A program made the position numbers and the translations under genes. DNA of 64,000 nt from Salinimicrobium gaetbulicola. GTDB lineage: Bacteria; Bacteroidota; Bacteroidia; Flavobacteriales; Flavobacteriaceae. The notes under the pieces were generated by a model. The model searched no databases. It was not told the DNA's origin and saw only the letters and a program-made list of their open reading frames with translations. Where the stretch lies: the NCBI RefSeq assembly GCF_042676025.1, contig NZ_JBHTJP010000034.1, positions 62,001 through 126,000 on the forward strand, given 5' to 3'. Below are positions 51,363-61,193 of the stretch, in pieces; positions within the stretch are counted from its first letter, which is position 1; each line of letters opens with the position of its first letter.

Positions 51363-51728
51363 ATGACCTCAATACAATCAGAGCACAATATTATCTATAC
51401 TGTGGCAGAAGGAAAACTTACAAATGAGGATTACAACAGGATACTCCCCTTGTTTCAGGAAAAAATTGTAAGCTTTGATAAAGTGCGATGGTATTTTGAA
51501 ATGAGGGACTTTAAAGACTGGACACTTTCTGCAATGTGGAGGGATCTTAAATTTGATATTAAGAACAAAGAGCATTTTGAAATGGTCGCGATGGTAGGCG
51601 ACAAGAAATGGGAAAAAGATTTAACTCGATTAATGAAGCCTTTTACCGGTGCCGAAATTAGATTCTTTAATACGGAAGACCGGGAAAATGCGAAATTATG
51701 GATAACGATGATAAGGGATGAAGATTGA
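51363..51728 (+). CDS. SpoIIAA-like (STAS/SEC14-type) protein
   Basis: 121 residues from ATG 51363; a TTG at 51336 is in frame upstream. The pattern IIYTVAEGKLTNEDYNRILP, VRWYFEMRDFKDWTLSAMWR and FEMVAMVGDKKWEKDLTRLM is that of the SpoIIAA-like family. These are small alpha/beta domains with an unproven lipid- or ligand-binding role; no phosphorylatable Ser like that of true SpoIIAA is evident. It overlaps the methyltransferase by 11 bases, so the two are coupled. Confidence 0.85.
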   Translation: MTSIQSEHNIIYTVAEGKLTNEDYNRILPLFQEKIVSFDKVRWYFEMRDFKDWTLSAMWRDLKFDIKNKEHFEMVAMVGDKKWEKDLTRLMKPFTGAEIRFFNTEDRENAKLWITMIRDED

Positions 51729-52347
51729 CGAATCATATAATGCGTGGGCGAAGTCTTATGATACTATGGACAATAAGACCCGTGACCTGGAAGCGGAAGT
51801 TCTCAGAAAGACCTTTTTGAACCCTCATTATGGAAATATTCTGGAACTGGGTTGCGGAACAGGAAAGAATACCGGTTGGCTTACCCAAAAAGCCGATCAT
51901 GTGCTGGCATTAGATTTTTCATCTGAAATGATCGCCAGAGCCCAGGCTAAAATAGAAGCAGACAACGTAACCTTCACCTATACTGACATAACAAAACAAT
52001 GGCCGGTAAAACCAGGATGGTCAAACCTAATCACCTGCAGCCTGGTTTTAGAACATATTGAACACTTGGATTTTATATTCAAGGAAGCTGCACGTGTACT
52101 GAAGCGAAGAGGGAAATTTTACATCTGTGAGTTGCACCCCGGAAAACAATATGCAGGTAGCCAGGCGCGATTTGAGACCGAAGAGGGAATTCAAAAGCCA
52201 CATGCGTTTATACACCATATTTCAGATTATCTGAATGCTGCAAAAGCTGAAGGCTTTACTTTACTTGACTTCAATGAATACTTTGATGATAATAACCGGG
52301 ATAACGTGCCCCGACTTATTTCCCTGGTATTTGAATGTAATCTTTAG
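51718..52347 (+). CDS. SAM-dependent methyltransferase
   Basis: 209 residues. Motif I is ILELGCGTGKNTGWL, motif II region ADHVLALDFSSEMIARAQ, and motif III near LITCSLVLEHIEHLDFIF, giving a class I methyltransferase of the UbiE/type 11 group. No clear substrate domain. The start overlaps the SpoIIAA-like gene. It converges on heme oxygenase with a 4-base overlap at the stops (52344-52347). Confidence 0.9.
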   Translation: MKIDESYNAWAKSYDTMDNKTRDLEAEVLRKTFLNPHYGNILELGCGTGKNTGWLTQKADHVLALDFSSEMIARAQAKIEADNVTFTYTDITKQWPVKPGWSNLITCSLVLEHIEHLDFIFKEAARVLKRRGKFYICELHPGKQYAGSQARFETEEGIQKPHAFIHHISDYLNAAKAEGFTLLDFNEYFDDNNRDNVPRLISLVFECNL

Positions 52348-52898
52348 CAGGAAGGAGATTCTGATCTAAAAACCTTTCCGAAGAACCTAAAGGTTTCCAT
52401 TGCTTTTTCGGTTGCAGCAGTAGCTTCTTCTTCGGAAAAATTGTGTTCTGAAAGTTGTTTTTTGAATCCTTCCCAAGATTTCAAGTTTTCCCTGTCACCA
52501 CTAAAAAATACTTGTTCTTTCAAACCAGACAGCGCATCACATTTTAGGATGTTTCTGGAAATGACCATTCCTCCCAAAGCAGATCCTTCAACTACGTAGG
52601 CTGCGCCAAAAGCTTCGGCGATATTATTACAGGAAAACCCATGAGGCGTATCTTGAAGTGTGACCTCCAGGTTGTCAAGGTCACTCTCTAGTTTTAGATA
52701 TTTATTTCCGGGATAACCTGCAATGAATTTGCTGATCTCCGACTCTGTTTTTTTATAGGCCATATAATTTTGAAGCAGTAATAGCTTATAGGTCTCCATA
52801 TCAATACTATGGTCCATAATAAATCTGGCCGGGTTTTCTCCTTCAATCTCATTATGCAAATTTGCAGTTGCATTTTTAAATCTCTCTATCATCTTCAT
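52344..52898 (-). CDS. Biliverdin-producing heme oxygenase
   Basis: 184 residues from ATG 52898; ATG 52892 and a TTG at 52904 are alternatives. The proximal heme ligand is H15 in ATANLHNEIEG, and the distal helix with its flexible glycines is seen in YVVEGSALGGMVISRNI. It opens heme to biliverdin, CO and iron. It lies in the same operon as the phytochrome and overlaps the receiver gene by 23 bases, so its product is the chromophore of that phytochrome. It ends in a Cys (SPSC). Gene symbols hmuO or bphO would fit but are not asserted. Confidence 0.9.
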   Translation of the reverse strand: MKMIERFKNATANLHNEIEGENPARFIMDHSIDMETYKLLLLQNYMAYKKTESEISKFIAGYPGNKYLKLESDLDNLEVTLQDTPHGFSCNNIAEAFGAAYVVEGSALGGMVISRNILKCDALSGLKEQVFFSGDRENLKSWEGFKKQLSEHNFSEEEATAATEKAMETFRFFGKVFRSESPSC

Positions 52899-53442
52899 TA
52901 TCAAGGTTGAATTTACTCAGGTTCTCTTTGATCTTGGCAATATTGTCTTTTTGTTCGCTGTTGTCACTATTCAAATTATCCAGATAGTCATAGATCTGGT
53001 TTACAGCGATCCTATTTCCTCTAATATGTTCTCTTAACCTGTCTTTTTCAGATATATTGAAAACCACTTTTTTAAGAAGGGGCCTTAATCGCTCTTCCAA
53101 ATTATTCATATGCTTTTTAAGGATATAACCCCATGCGCCCGCTAATATGGTATTTGCAGCCAATTCCTCATCATTAATGGTGCCGGTGAGAAAGATAAAT
53201 GGTAATGCAGGATTAATATTCTGTACCAGTTGCAAGATCTCCAGTCCATTACAGGTTGGAAGGTTGTAATCTGAAATAACCACATCTGGAGCGAAGTTGA
53301 TCATTTTATCATGACACGCGGTCAAATCTTCGACAACCTCAATTTCAGGCGATTGCACTAACTTTTTGATGGTTCTTAAAATAAATAAAACATCAGCTTC
53401 ACTATCCTCCACCAGTAAAATTCGTAAAGGCGTTGTAATCAT
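52876..53442 (-). CDS. Receiver-domain response regulator
   Basis: 188 residues. Receiver domain 5-130 with acidic residues in LLVEDSEADVLF, phosphoacceptor Asp in VVISDYNLPTCNG, Thr in IFLTGTIND and Lys in YILKKHM. The last 55 residues are a charged helix with no DNA-binding fold. It lies 12 bases after the phytochrome gene and is the obvious phosphate acceptor of that kinase. Such regulators may dimerise or act on a protein partner; the output is unknown. Confidence 0.92.
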   Translation of the reverse strand: MITTPLRILLVEDSEADVLFILRTIKKLVQSPEIEVVEDLTACHDKMINFAPDVVISDYNLPTCNGLEILQLVQNINPALPFIFLTGTINDEELAANTILAGAWGYILKKHMNNLEERLRPLLKKVVFNISEKDRLREHIRGNRIAVNQIYDYLDNLNSDNSEQKDNIAKIKENLSKFNLDNEDDREI

Positions 53443-53454
53443 AACTTACAAAAT

Positions 53455-55686
53455 CTAAAATTCAAAATTGGGACAGGTATAGAAATAAAAAGTTGCACCC
53501 TCTCCCTTAATGCTTTCTACCCAGATATCACCTTTATGCTTTTCAATGATCTTCTTAACTATTGCAAGGCCAATTCCTGATCCTGAATAATCCTTTCCGG
53601 CAACGCGGGTAAATGTTTTAAAAATCTTTTCGAGATAATTCTCTTCAATACCTATTCCGTTATCCCTAACATAATAAACTTCTTTCCCATTTTTTTGAGC
53701 AGTTCCTATTTTGATCTCAGGTGTATCGACTTTTTCTGAATACTTTAAAGCATTATTCACGATGTTTAGCCATAACTGAAATAGCATTCTTCTGTCGCCT
53801 TTCATAGGGGAAAGATTTTCTTCAATATGAATTCTGGTACGGCGAAAATTACTTTCAGCGTTAATCAGGCTTAAAACCTCCTTAAGCAGGTTTTCAACCG
53901 GGATTTCCTGAAATTGTAAATCATTCATCCCACTAAGCCCAGAATAGGAAAGAATATCGTCAATCAATGAATTCATTTTCCCGGTCAATGCACTGGCCAG
54001 ATTTAAAAGGTTTTTACCTTCTTTATTTAATTTTCCGGCATGATCTTCTTTAATTATCTGAAGATAGCCTTCCATGCCTCGAATAGGTGCTCTGAGGTCG
54101 TGAGAAAGTCCAAAACTGAATAATTCCAAATCTTTATTAGCTTCCATCAACTTTCGATTTAACCCCGTGATTTCCTTTCTTTGTTTGGATAACAAAGTAT
54201 GACTTACCTTATCTCCCAGATCTCTTGCTGCACTTACGTCAAAATCCTTCCAGTCTTCAGAAATTCCCTTACGTTCATTCGACCATTTTTTAAAGGATTT
54301 ACGCGGACTAAGCCTTTTCTTTTCTTCGTTATAGAAAGTTTTATCATTTGGATCCCCTCCCCAGCTTACAGTTTGTATAACTTCCTGCCGAAACCACAGT
54401 ATATATTTACTTTCTGTGATTCTTAAACTCAATAATCCTGAAGCTTCCTTCTGATAATCAGATGCAGGGGTAAAAACAGTGGCAAGATTCCGGGTATGAT
54501 AAATTCCGGCTTCCTGATGCAGCAGAAAATTATTCATTAGGATTTCCAGTTCCGGTGCTGAAGGTACATTACCTTGTAATTTCCATTTTCCACCGAAATA
54601 TATGGCTCCACCGGTACAGGATATTAGATCTGTAAACCTTACAGGGCCTTCAGATAAAGCTTCAATGATATCCCCCTTTTGTTTAAGCTGGTCTACCAGC
54701 CCTGTCAATACCCTACCTGAAACTTCTGTCTTATTAATAAAATTATTACTCTCGTGAAGTGCAAGTTCGGTAGACAGCATTTGAGCCAAGAATCGGCAGC
54801 TCTCCCTTTGATAATAATTTAAAAACCTAGGTGTTCTGTGGTGACATGCAATCAATCCCCATAGTTTACCCTGAACAATAATGGCTGCAGATAGAGATGC
54901 TCCCACTTCCATATTAGTAAGGTACTCAATATGAATAGGGGAAACGGCTCTTAAGCCGGATTTGGAAAGATCCAAGGGTTTCCCGGTCAATGGTGAAAGT
55001 TCCGGTTCAATTCGCACCGGAGTATATTGTACGTCTGATATCATCCTGATTTGGTGTTTCAGGAACATCTCGCGAGATTGCGACGGTATATCTGTAGACG
55101 GGTAATGTAAGCCCAGCCAGCTTTCTAATTCCTCGATCTTATTTTCGGCCAAGACCTGACCATTCCATTCCTCGTCAAATTTATAGATCATAACACGGTC
55201 ATAACCAAAAATTTCTCTGGTTAAAACCGCTGCTGAATTACAAAGTTCATTAATAGAATTGGAATCCTGTATTTTGTTTAATACCCTTGTTAATTGCTTT
55301 TGGAAAAAAAAGGGATCCTTGATTTCTTCAATAGGCTCAAAGTCCAGGATAAGATTGATCTCTGAAAAATGAGCCTGTAATAAAAACTTCTTTCCTTTCA
55401 CTGAAACTTCTTGAGGAATTAAAGTTTCTTTCTTCCCAAGGATCGATCTTAAATTTTCAACCTGTTCTTCACCCAGCACCGTAGTTAAAGGTTGTCCTAT
55501 GATTTCCTTTGGTGAAAGCGAAAAATGTTCCGGAGTATTGATCCCAGCCTGGATTACATTAAAAGAGAGCGGATCGCAAACGAGCAGCACACCAAATGAC
55601 TGGGTTTTTCCAATTATATGGATTGGTTCCTTTGAACAATTTTCGAGGTCTATATTTTCAGGATAATTAGCAGGGATATTATTCAT
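53455..55686 (-). CDS. Bacteriophytochrome histidine kinase
   Basis: 743 residues. PAS domain with the biliverdin-binding C17 in LENCSKEPIHIIGKTQS; GAF domain (about 140-310) with the PASDIP-type motif P196-S-T-D199-I-P and the conserved His pair in CHHRTPRF (282-283); PHY domain with the tongue motif PRKSF near 445; HisKA with GLSHDLRAPIRGMEGYL; ATPase domain with NALKYSE, DNGIGI and GSGIGLAIVKKI. All chromophore residues are kept, so it should be a red/far-red photoreceptor. It precedes the receiver and heme oxygenase genes and follows the CheB/CheR kinase by 7 bases. Confidence 0.96.
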   Translation of the reverse strand: MNNIPANYPENIDLENCSKEPIHIIGKTQSFGVLLVCDPLSFNVIQAGINTPEHFSLSPKEIIGQPLTTVLGEEQVENLRSILGKKETLIPQEVSVKGKKFLLQAHFSEINLILDFEPIEEIKDPFFFQKQLTRVLNKIQDSNSINELCNSAAVLTREIFGYDRVMIYKFDEEWNGQVLAENKIEELESWLGLHYPSTDIPSQSREMFLKHQIRMISDVQYTPVRIEPELSPLTGKPLDLSKSGLRAVSPIHIEYLTNMEVGASLSAAIIVQGKLWGLIACHHRTPRFLNYYQRESCRFLAQMLSTELALHESNNFINKTEVSGRVLTGLVDQLKQKGDIIEALSEGPVRFTDLISCTGGAIYFGGKWKLQGNVPSAPELEILMNNFLLHQEAGIYHTRNLATVFTPASDYQKEASGLLSLRITESKYILWFRQEVIQTVSWGGDPNDKTFYNEEKKRLSPRKSFKKWSNERKGISEDWKDFDVSAARDLGDKVSHTLLSKQRKEITGLNRKLMEANKDLELFSFGLSHDLRAPIRGMEGYLQIIKEDHAGKLNKEGKNLLNLASALTGKMNSLIDDILSYSGLSGMNDLQFQEIPVENLLKEVLSLINAESNFRRTRIHIEENLSPMKGDRRMLFQLWLNIVNNALKYSEKVDTPEIKIGTAQKNGKEVYYVRDNGIGIEENYLEKIFKTFTRVAGKDYSGSGIGLAIVKKIIEKHKGDIWVESIKGEGATFYFYTCPNFEF

Positions 55687-55693
55687 CCAGTGG

Positions 55694-58600
55694 TTATGCT
55701 TTTAATTTAAAATAGAAAGAACTTCCTACCCCAACCTGAGAATCAACCCACATGGTTCCTTCGTGAAGGTGTACGATTTTCTCTACATGGGCCAGCCCCA
55801 CTCCAGTACCATCCTTTGCTTTATCCTTTTCAACACGGTTGAAAATTGTAAAAATGTTTGCCAGGTCATCTTTGGCGATTCCTACTCCATTGTCAACTAT
55901 TGAGAATACCCAGAAATCTTTTTCTTTATAGGCAGAAATTCGCACCACCGGATCCCTGTCTACAGGAGTATATTTAATGGCATTACTAATAAGGTTTTGG
56001 AATAGTAGCCTCAACTCTACCTCATACCCCTTCAATTTTGGAAGATCTCCACAATGAATTTTTGCGTTGGTATCTTTAATGCTTTTACCCAGATCATACT
56101 TTACGACTTCCACTATTTCTCTGGTATCTACAAGCTTTTTCTTTCCGTTACGTCCTATTCTGGAGTGTTCCAGCAAGGCTTTAATTTGGTTGGAAAGTCT
56201 CGAAGAAGCATCTTCAATGTAGCTGATATAACTTTTACCCTTGGTATCGAGATTTTGAGAATAGATCTTTCCAAGAACATCACTTCCAAATTTGATCGTC
56301 GACAGGGGCTCTTGAAGGTCATGAGAACAAATAGAAACAAACTGTTCAAGGTCCTTATTTGCTCGTTCCAAATCTGCTTTTTGCTGTTGCAGTTCCCGTT
56401 CTACTTTCTTTAATTTAGAGATATCTGCAAAAGTATATCTTATACCAATCATCTCATTTTTCTCATCCCGCTCTGCCGTTGCATTTAGAATTACCGGTAT
56501 ACTCTTTCCATCCTTGGTAAGAATATTCTGTTCCAGATTTACCAGAACACCTTCTTTTTGAAAAGTTTTATTTGATTTGATGGCTTCGATCTGTGATGCT
56601 TCACTATAAAGATCATAGATAGGTCGCCCTATCAACTCATCTTTAGACTCATAATTTAACCCTTTAACTGCCATTTTATTACAATATATGATCAACGAGG
56701 TCTTAGGATCCACATTAATATGGATCATTGGATCTTCCTCATAGAAACTCTTATATCGTTTTTCACTGGCCTGCAGTTTTTCTTTAGATTCTCTCAGGGA
56801 TTCGATGTCGATAAACGTGATCACTACCCCGTTTATCTTCTCATTAGAATCTAAATAAGGGGATATCCTTCTTAAATAATGCTTGCCATCATTGGCTAAA
56901 ACCTCCTTTTCAACGGTCTTGCCTTTGTTAAGTACAGTTTTACAACGATCAAACAGATTGCTTTTACCAATATTTCCGGTGAAATGGCTTATTGGCCTTC
57001 CTACGTCAGAATTCACAAAACTGAAATGTTGTTTTATCGCCGGAGTGAACTTTCGAATTGAAAGTGTAGAATCCAAAAATATCGTGCCTATCTGGGTACT
57101 TTCCAATAGGTTATTTATATCTGAGTTTAATGCCGCGAGATCCTCCATTTTCTGAAGGTTTTCAGCATTTACGGTATTGATCTCCTCGTTTACGCTTTGC
57201 AACTCTTCATTGGTACTTTGTAACTCTTCATTCGAAGCAAGCAGTTCTTCGTTTGCCGCCTGTAATTCTTCATTACTGGTTTCGATCTCTTCTAAAGAAG
57301 TTTGCAACTCCTCCTTGGTTTTCTTTAACTCCTCTTCCAAATTTGAAACATACTCCTGTGTTCTCCTGGTAAGAGTAATATTATCAACTGTTTCAGCCTC
57401 TTCATGGTTAAGCTCCTTTTCAACAAAGGTGATCATGAAATGAGTATCCCCTTCAATGTTCTGTTGTTCAAAGGGCTTTACAATAATATCGACTCCCTTT
57501 CGCTCATTGTCATGAGTAAAGGAAGCGTCTTTATAAAAGATCTTTTTATTTAGTTTATCTGCTTTCTTAAGGGTGTTCTGAACCAGGTATTTTAGTTCTG
57601 TATCCAGCATTTCAAGTAAATTGATCGTAAAACCGTTCACCGGAAGATTGGCGTATTTTCGAAATTCCCCTATCGCCTCCAAAATATTATACTCTGAATC
57701 AATGAACACACTGGCTCCATTGAAATGCTCAAGGATCGTTTGATTAAATTCATTGCTCAGTTTTTGTTTTACCGGCCGTGCATGAGTATTGGTGTTTTTC
57801 TCCTTAGTTCCCACATTTTCTAAAAGGGAGGTCGTAGCGGCGTGAGATATTCCTGAATTTAGTCTCTTACTGGGATTTATATTTTTATAAATCTTCCATT
57901 TACGGTCAATTTCGGCAAAATTGCCTCTTTGGCTTTGAACACTTTCACTGGTACCCAATACCAATATCCCATCTTTTTTAAGTGCGTAGTGCAGTACTCC
58001 TAGCGCCTTTTTTTGGATCGCAGTCTGGAAATAGATTAACAAATTTCGGCAAGAAACCAGGTCCATATTACTAAATGGCGGATTCTTAATTACATTATGC
58101 TTTGAAAATATAACTGCCCGGCGCAATTTTTCAACTATTAAAAAAGAGTTAGGCTTATTAATAAAATATTTAGAGAGTAGGTCAGCGGGAACGTCTGCAG
58201 CAATGCTTTCAGGGTAGCGCCCTTTACTCCCTATTTCAAGATGTTTATCAGAAATATCTGTAGCAAATATTTTAACCTCAAAATTTTTGCCCTGTCTTTC
58301 CATCTCCTCAAAAATGTACATCCCAAAAGAATAAGCTTCTTCTCCCGTGCTACATGCAACGTCCCAGACCTTTAAGGTGTCATCATTTGTCTTTCTACTT
58401 ACGATCTCAGGAATAACATCCTTCTTAAGAACTTCCCAAACCTTACTATCCCTAAAGAACTTTGTTACACCAATGAGGAATTCCCTGTATAGTATTTCAA
58501 CTTCCCCTTCCCGAGTGATCAAATGCGAATAATATTCAGCTAAAGATCGGCATTTACAAACACTCACCCTTCTGGCAATTCTCCTTGCCAGAGTTGAGCG

Positions 58601-59344
58601 TTTATATTCTCTAAAATCAAGTCCTGTCTTTTCATCCACGAAATTCAGGATCTTCATGAGCTCAGATTGATCATATTCTATGTCGCCATCCTTGAAGTGA
58701 AAAACAGAAGGAGCATTAATGAAATTCTGAAGTTCAGGCCCCATATTCTTTACTGAAAGTACATAATCTACCAATCCCGTGGCAATAGCACTTTGTGGCA
58801 TTCCGTCAAATTGAGCTTCGTCGGGCTCCTGTACCATGATCATCCCGTCATTCTCCTTAATAGCCCTGGCTCCACGGGTACCATCACTACCGGTTCCACT
58901 AAGAATAATGCCTATTGCTTTTTCTCTGCGCTCCTTGGCCAGAGATTCAAAAAACATGTCTATTGGAAGATTTAAGGTCTGACTTTTCGGTTTATCCTTT
59001 AAATATAATTGATCTTCTTTTAAAAGTAGGTTATTAACAGGTGGGATCAAATATATATGACCGGCTTTCACTTTCATCCCTTCAGTTACCTCCACAATAG
59101 GAAGGTCTGTACAGCGTTTTAAAAGCTCTCCCATCATACTTTTGTAATCTGGAGACAGATGTTGAATGACTACATACGCATTTCTGGATCCTTCAGGTAC
59201 AGACTTGAAGAAGGCCTTTAAAGCCTCCAGGCCACCTGCACTGGCACCAATAGCCACAATACGAATTTGGTTTTGGGAAGGGGAGTTTTCGTTCACAGAA
59301 ATCTCATTTAAAGGCGAAGGGGAGTTTTGGATATCTTTCCGCAT
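55694..59344 (-). CDS. CheB-CheR-PAS-histidine kinase fusion
   Basis: 1216 residues. CheB methylesterase (about 25-205) without its receiver, with catalytic S35 (AIGASAGGLEAL), H62 (IQHLSPDY) and D154 (SGTGSDGTRGA). CheR methyltransferase (about 220-490) with VWDVACSTGEEAYSFGMYIF and LVSCRNLLIYF. A long coiled coil (about 670-760, NEELQ repeats), two PAS domains, then HisKA with SHDLQEPLSTIKFG and ATPase with LISNAIKYT, DNGVGI and GTGVGLAHVEKIV. It starts the light cluster, 7 bases before the phytochrome. No chemoreceptor is present here, so the methylation target is unknown and may be a non-chemotaxis protein. The divergent region holds CTGTTAA repeats. Confidence 0.95.
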   Translation of the reverse strand: MRKDIQNSPSPLNEISVNENSPSQNQIRIVAIGASAGGLEALKAFFKSVPEGSRNAYVVIQHLSPDYKSMMGELLKRCTDLPIVEVTEGMKVKAGHIYLIPPVNNLLLKEDQLYLKDKPKSQTLNLPIDMFFESLAKERREKAIGIILSGTGSDGTRGARAIKENDGMIMVQEPDEAQFDGMPQSAIATGLVDYVLSVKNMGPELQNFINAPSVFHFKDGDIEYDQSELMKILNFVDEKTGLDFREYKRSTLARRIARRVSVCKCRSLAEYYSHLITREGEVEILYREFLIGVTKFFRDSKVWEVLKKDVIPEIVSRKTNDDTLKVWDVACSTGEEAYSFGMYIFEEMERQGKNFEVKIFATDISDKHLEIGSKGRYPESIAADVPADLLSKYFINKPNSFLIVEKLRRAVIFSKHNVIKNPPFSNMDLVSCRNLLIYFQTAIQKKALGVLHYALKKDGILVLGTSESVQSQRGNFAEIDRKWKIYKNINPSKRLNSGISHAATTSLLENVGTKEKNTNTHARPVKQKLSNEFNQTILEHFNGASVFIDSEYNILEAIGEFRKYANLPVNGFTINLLEMLDTELKYLVQNTLKKADKLNKKIFYKDASFTHDNERKGVDIIVKPFEQQNIEGDTHFMITFVEKELNHEEAETVDNITLTRRTQEYVSNLEEELKKTKEELQTSLEEIETSNEELQAANEELLASNEELQSTNEELQSVNEEINTVNAENLQKMEDLAALNSDINNLLESTQIGTIFLDSTLSIRKFTPAIKQHFSFVNSDVGRPISHFTGNIGKSNLFDRCKTVLNKGKTVEKEVLANDGKHYLRRISPYLDSNEKINGVVITFIDIESLRESKEKLQASEKRYKSFYEEDPMIHINVDPKTSLIIYCNKMAVKGLNYESKDELIGRPIYDLYSEASQIEAIKSNKTFQKEGVLVNLEQNILTKDGKSIPVILNATAERDEKNEMIGIRYTFADISKLKKVERELQQQKADLERANKDLEQFVSICSHDLQEPLSTIKFGSDVLGKIYSQNLDTKGKSYISYIEDASSRLSNQIKALLEHSRIGRNGKKKLVDTREIVEVVKYDLGKSIKDTNAKIHCGDLPKLKGYEVELRLLFQNLISNAIKYTPVDRDPVVRISAYKEKDFWVFSIVDNGVGIAKDDLANIFTIFNRVEKDKAKDGTGVGLAHVEKIVHLHEGTMWVDSQVGVGSSFYFKLKA

Positions 59345-59771
59345 AAGATGGTTTCGAAATACCGTTAAAAATTAATTTGGCAATTTACCGTAAAGGCTAC
59401 ACCTTGGTTGCCACTTTTGCTCAATTTTATAACAGTATTCAATATATTTGGTTATTAAGAACCCAAAAGAAGGGCAATAAAAAATCAGGACGTGAAATTA
59501 TTACAATTTGAGTAGATTTCCTGTTAACAATCTGTTAAGCCCTGTTAATACTGCTAGTTTAACAGGCTTATTGCTTTGATAGTCTAATATAGGCCTCAAT
59601 CCTTTTCCAAAAATCAATTTGGCCCTAACGGCCTGTACTAGTTAACTTGAAAAAAGAGTCCTGTTTTATCTGAAATCCAATATTTCACCTAAAATATTGA
59701 TTCCTTTCCAGATACTTTTCAAACTATTTATTTTTCAGTAAATTAGGATATCTATCTTTAAGTCTACTGTC
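59345..59771. other. Divergent intergenic region of the light cluster
   Basis: A 427-base gap between the CheB/CheR fusion (minus) and the regulatory-domain protein (plus). It is AT-rich and holds the phased CTGTTAA array at 59521-59565. I see no open frame or RNA gene. Confidence 0.6.
59521..59565. promoter_or_regulatory. Phased CTGTTAA repeats
   Basis: CTGTTAA occurs at 59521, 59532 and 59542 (11- and 10-base steps, one helical turn each) and the inverse TTAACAG at 59559-59565. A regulator could bind all copies on one face of the DNA. It lies about 180 bases upstream of the CheB/CheR start and 206 bases before the plus-strand gene, so it may serve either. Confidence 0.45.
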
Positions 59772-61034
59772 ATGTCTAAAAACCCACACTACACCTTGCT
59801 TCTAGCTCTTAACTTGCTGCTATTATTGATCCTCCCGACTTCTATTTTCGCCGGAATTCCGGAAGAAGTAACCGAATATAAAGGAAAAGTGGTCAACACT
59901 TCCGGTTCTCCTCTTGCTTCGGCTTATCTAACCGTTAATGAAACCAACATCTCGACTGTTACTAATAACGAAGGAGTTTTTTCCCTGAAGATCCCTGACA
60001 ATCTTCAAAATGTTACGGTCACAGTTTCCTATTTAGGCTATCAAAGCAGAACACTTTCGCTGGATTTTTTTAAAGCTGAAGAAGTCGTAATTGAACTCCA
60101 GGAGTCTCCGGAAGAACTTTCCGAGGTGCAGATCTTTACTTATACAGATCCTCGTTCTGTGGTTAGTAATATGCTGAAGTATCGCGGAAAGAACTATTTT
60201 GAAGATCCTACTACCATGACCGCTTTCTATAGGGAAACCATAAAAAGAGGTCGCAAAAACGTTTCTCTTTCTGAAGCTGTCGTAACCATTCATAAAGAAC
60301 CATATAATTCTGCGCCAGATGATGATATTGCCCTGGTAAAAGCCAGAAAAACGGCCGATTATGACCGTTTGGATACGCTCGCTCTAAAATTAAGAGGAGG
60401 ACCTTACAATCCATTAAGCCTCGACATAATGAAAAACCCGGAATATATGTTTGGAGATGAGGGTCTTTCAAATTTTAAATTTTCTTTCGACTCACCAACC
60501 CGAATCAATGACCGCTACCTTTATGTGGTCAACTTCGAAGAGCTGGATAAGTCATTGCCATGGTATTACGGAAAACTATTTGTTGATGCTGAAAACTTCG
60601 TGCTGGTAAAAGCCTCTTTCAACCTAAATGTTGATAACCGGTCGGCTGCATCAGATCTTTTTGTCAAAAAGAAACCAGGCGGAACTAAAGTATATCCTGT
60701 AGATGTACACTATGATGTTCAATACAGGGAACGAAACGGCCGCTGGTATTTTGGGTATGGAATCACTAAACTAGAATTTGTAGTGAACTGGAAGCGCCGC
60801 CTTTTCAATTCCCGTTATAAAGTAGATAGTGAACTGGCCGTTACCAACTGGAAGATCAATACTGATGGGAAAGTAAAAAAAGACAAAACCTTTCTTAATG
60901 AACGGGTAGTAATGGCAGATGATATTTCAGGGTTTGCTGATCCTCAATTTTGGGGAGAGAACAATATTATAGAGCCCGATAAATCTATTGAAAACGCCAT
61001 TGAAAAGATCCGGAAGAATCTTCAGGAAGATTAA
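59772..61034 (+). CDS. Outer-membrane protein with carboxypeptidase-regulatory-like domain
   Basis: 420 residues with a signal peptide (LLLLLILPTSIFAG). The first domain (about 30-115) is a CarboxypepD_reg-like Ig fold (VTEYKGKVVNTSGSPLASAY, SYLGYQSRTL). The rest (about 120-420) is a beta-rich region with YFEDPTTMTAFYRETIKRGR and LFVDAENFVLVKASFNLN, a style seen in Bacteroidota proteins of unknown role. It is not a TonB receptor, since no plug or barrel follows. Its place divergent from the light cluster may be chance. Confidence 0.8.
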   Translation: MSKNPHYTLLLALNLLLLLILPTSIFAGIPEEVTEYKGKVVNTSGSPLASAYLTVNETNISTVTNNEGVFSLKIPDNLQNVTVTVSYLGYQSRTLSLDFFKAEEVVIELQESPEELSEVQIFTYTDPRSVVSNMLKYRGKNYFEDPTTMTAFYRETIKRGRKNVSLSEAVVTIHKEPYNSAPDDDIALVKARKTADYDRLDTLALKLRGGPYNPLSLDIMKNPEYMFGDEGLSNFKFSFDSPTRINDRYLYVVNFEELDKSLPWYYGKLFVDAENFVLVKASFNLNVDNRSAASDLFVKKKPGGTKVYPVDVHYDVQYRERNGRWYFGYGITKLEFVVNWKRRLFNSRYKVDSELAVTNWKINTDGKVKKDKTFLNERVVMADDISGFADPQFWGENNIIEPDKSIENAIEKIRKNLQED

Positions 61035-61193
61035 ATTTTCGGGAAAATAAATTCTGAATTCATCATTTTCGGGAGTATTCTAAATTTGTAAAGCAAAATG
61101 CACTGGCGGCATCTTTTGACGTAATTACTTTTACCTTTGTAACTCAAATTCTTTCTTCTTTTTCAGCAAAGAACTTAGTAAAATCAATTTTAT

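Noticed and set aside
57177..57443. Repeat-rich DNA that might be a tandem array
   Set aside because: It encodes the NEELQ coiled-coil repeats of the CheB/CheR fusion; the repeats are explained by the protein.
55694..59344. Long open frames on the opposite strand of the CheB/CheR kinase fusion
   Set aside because: They are shorter, lack family motifs and mirror the codon pattern of the recognised fusion protein.
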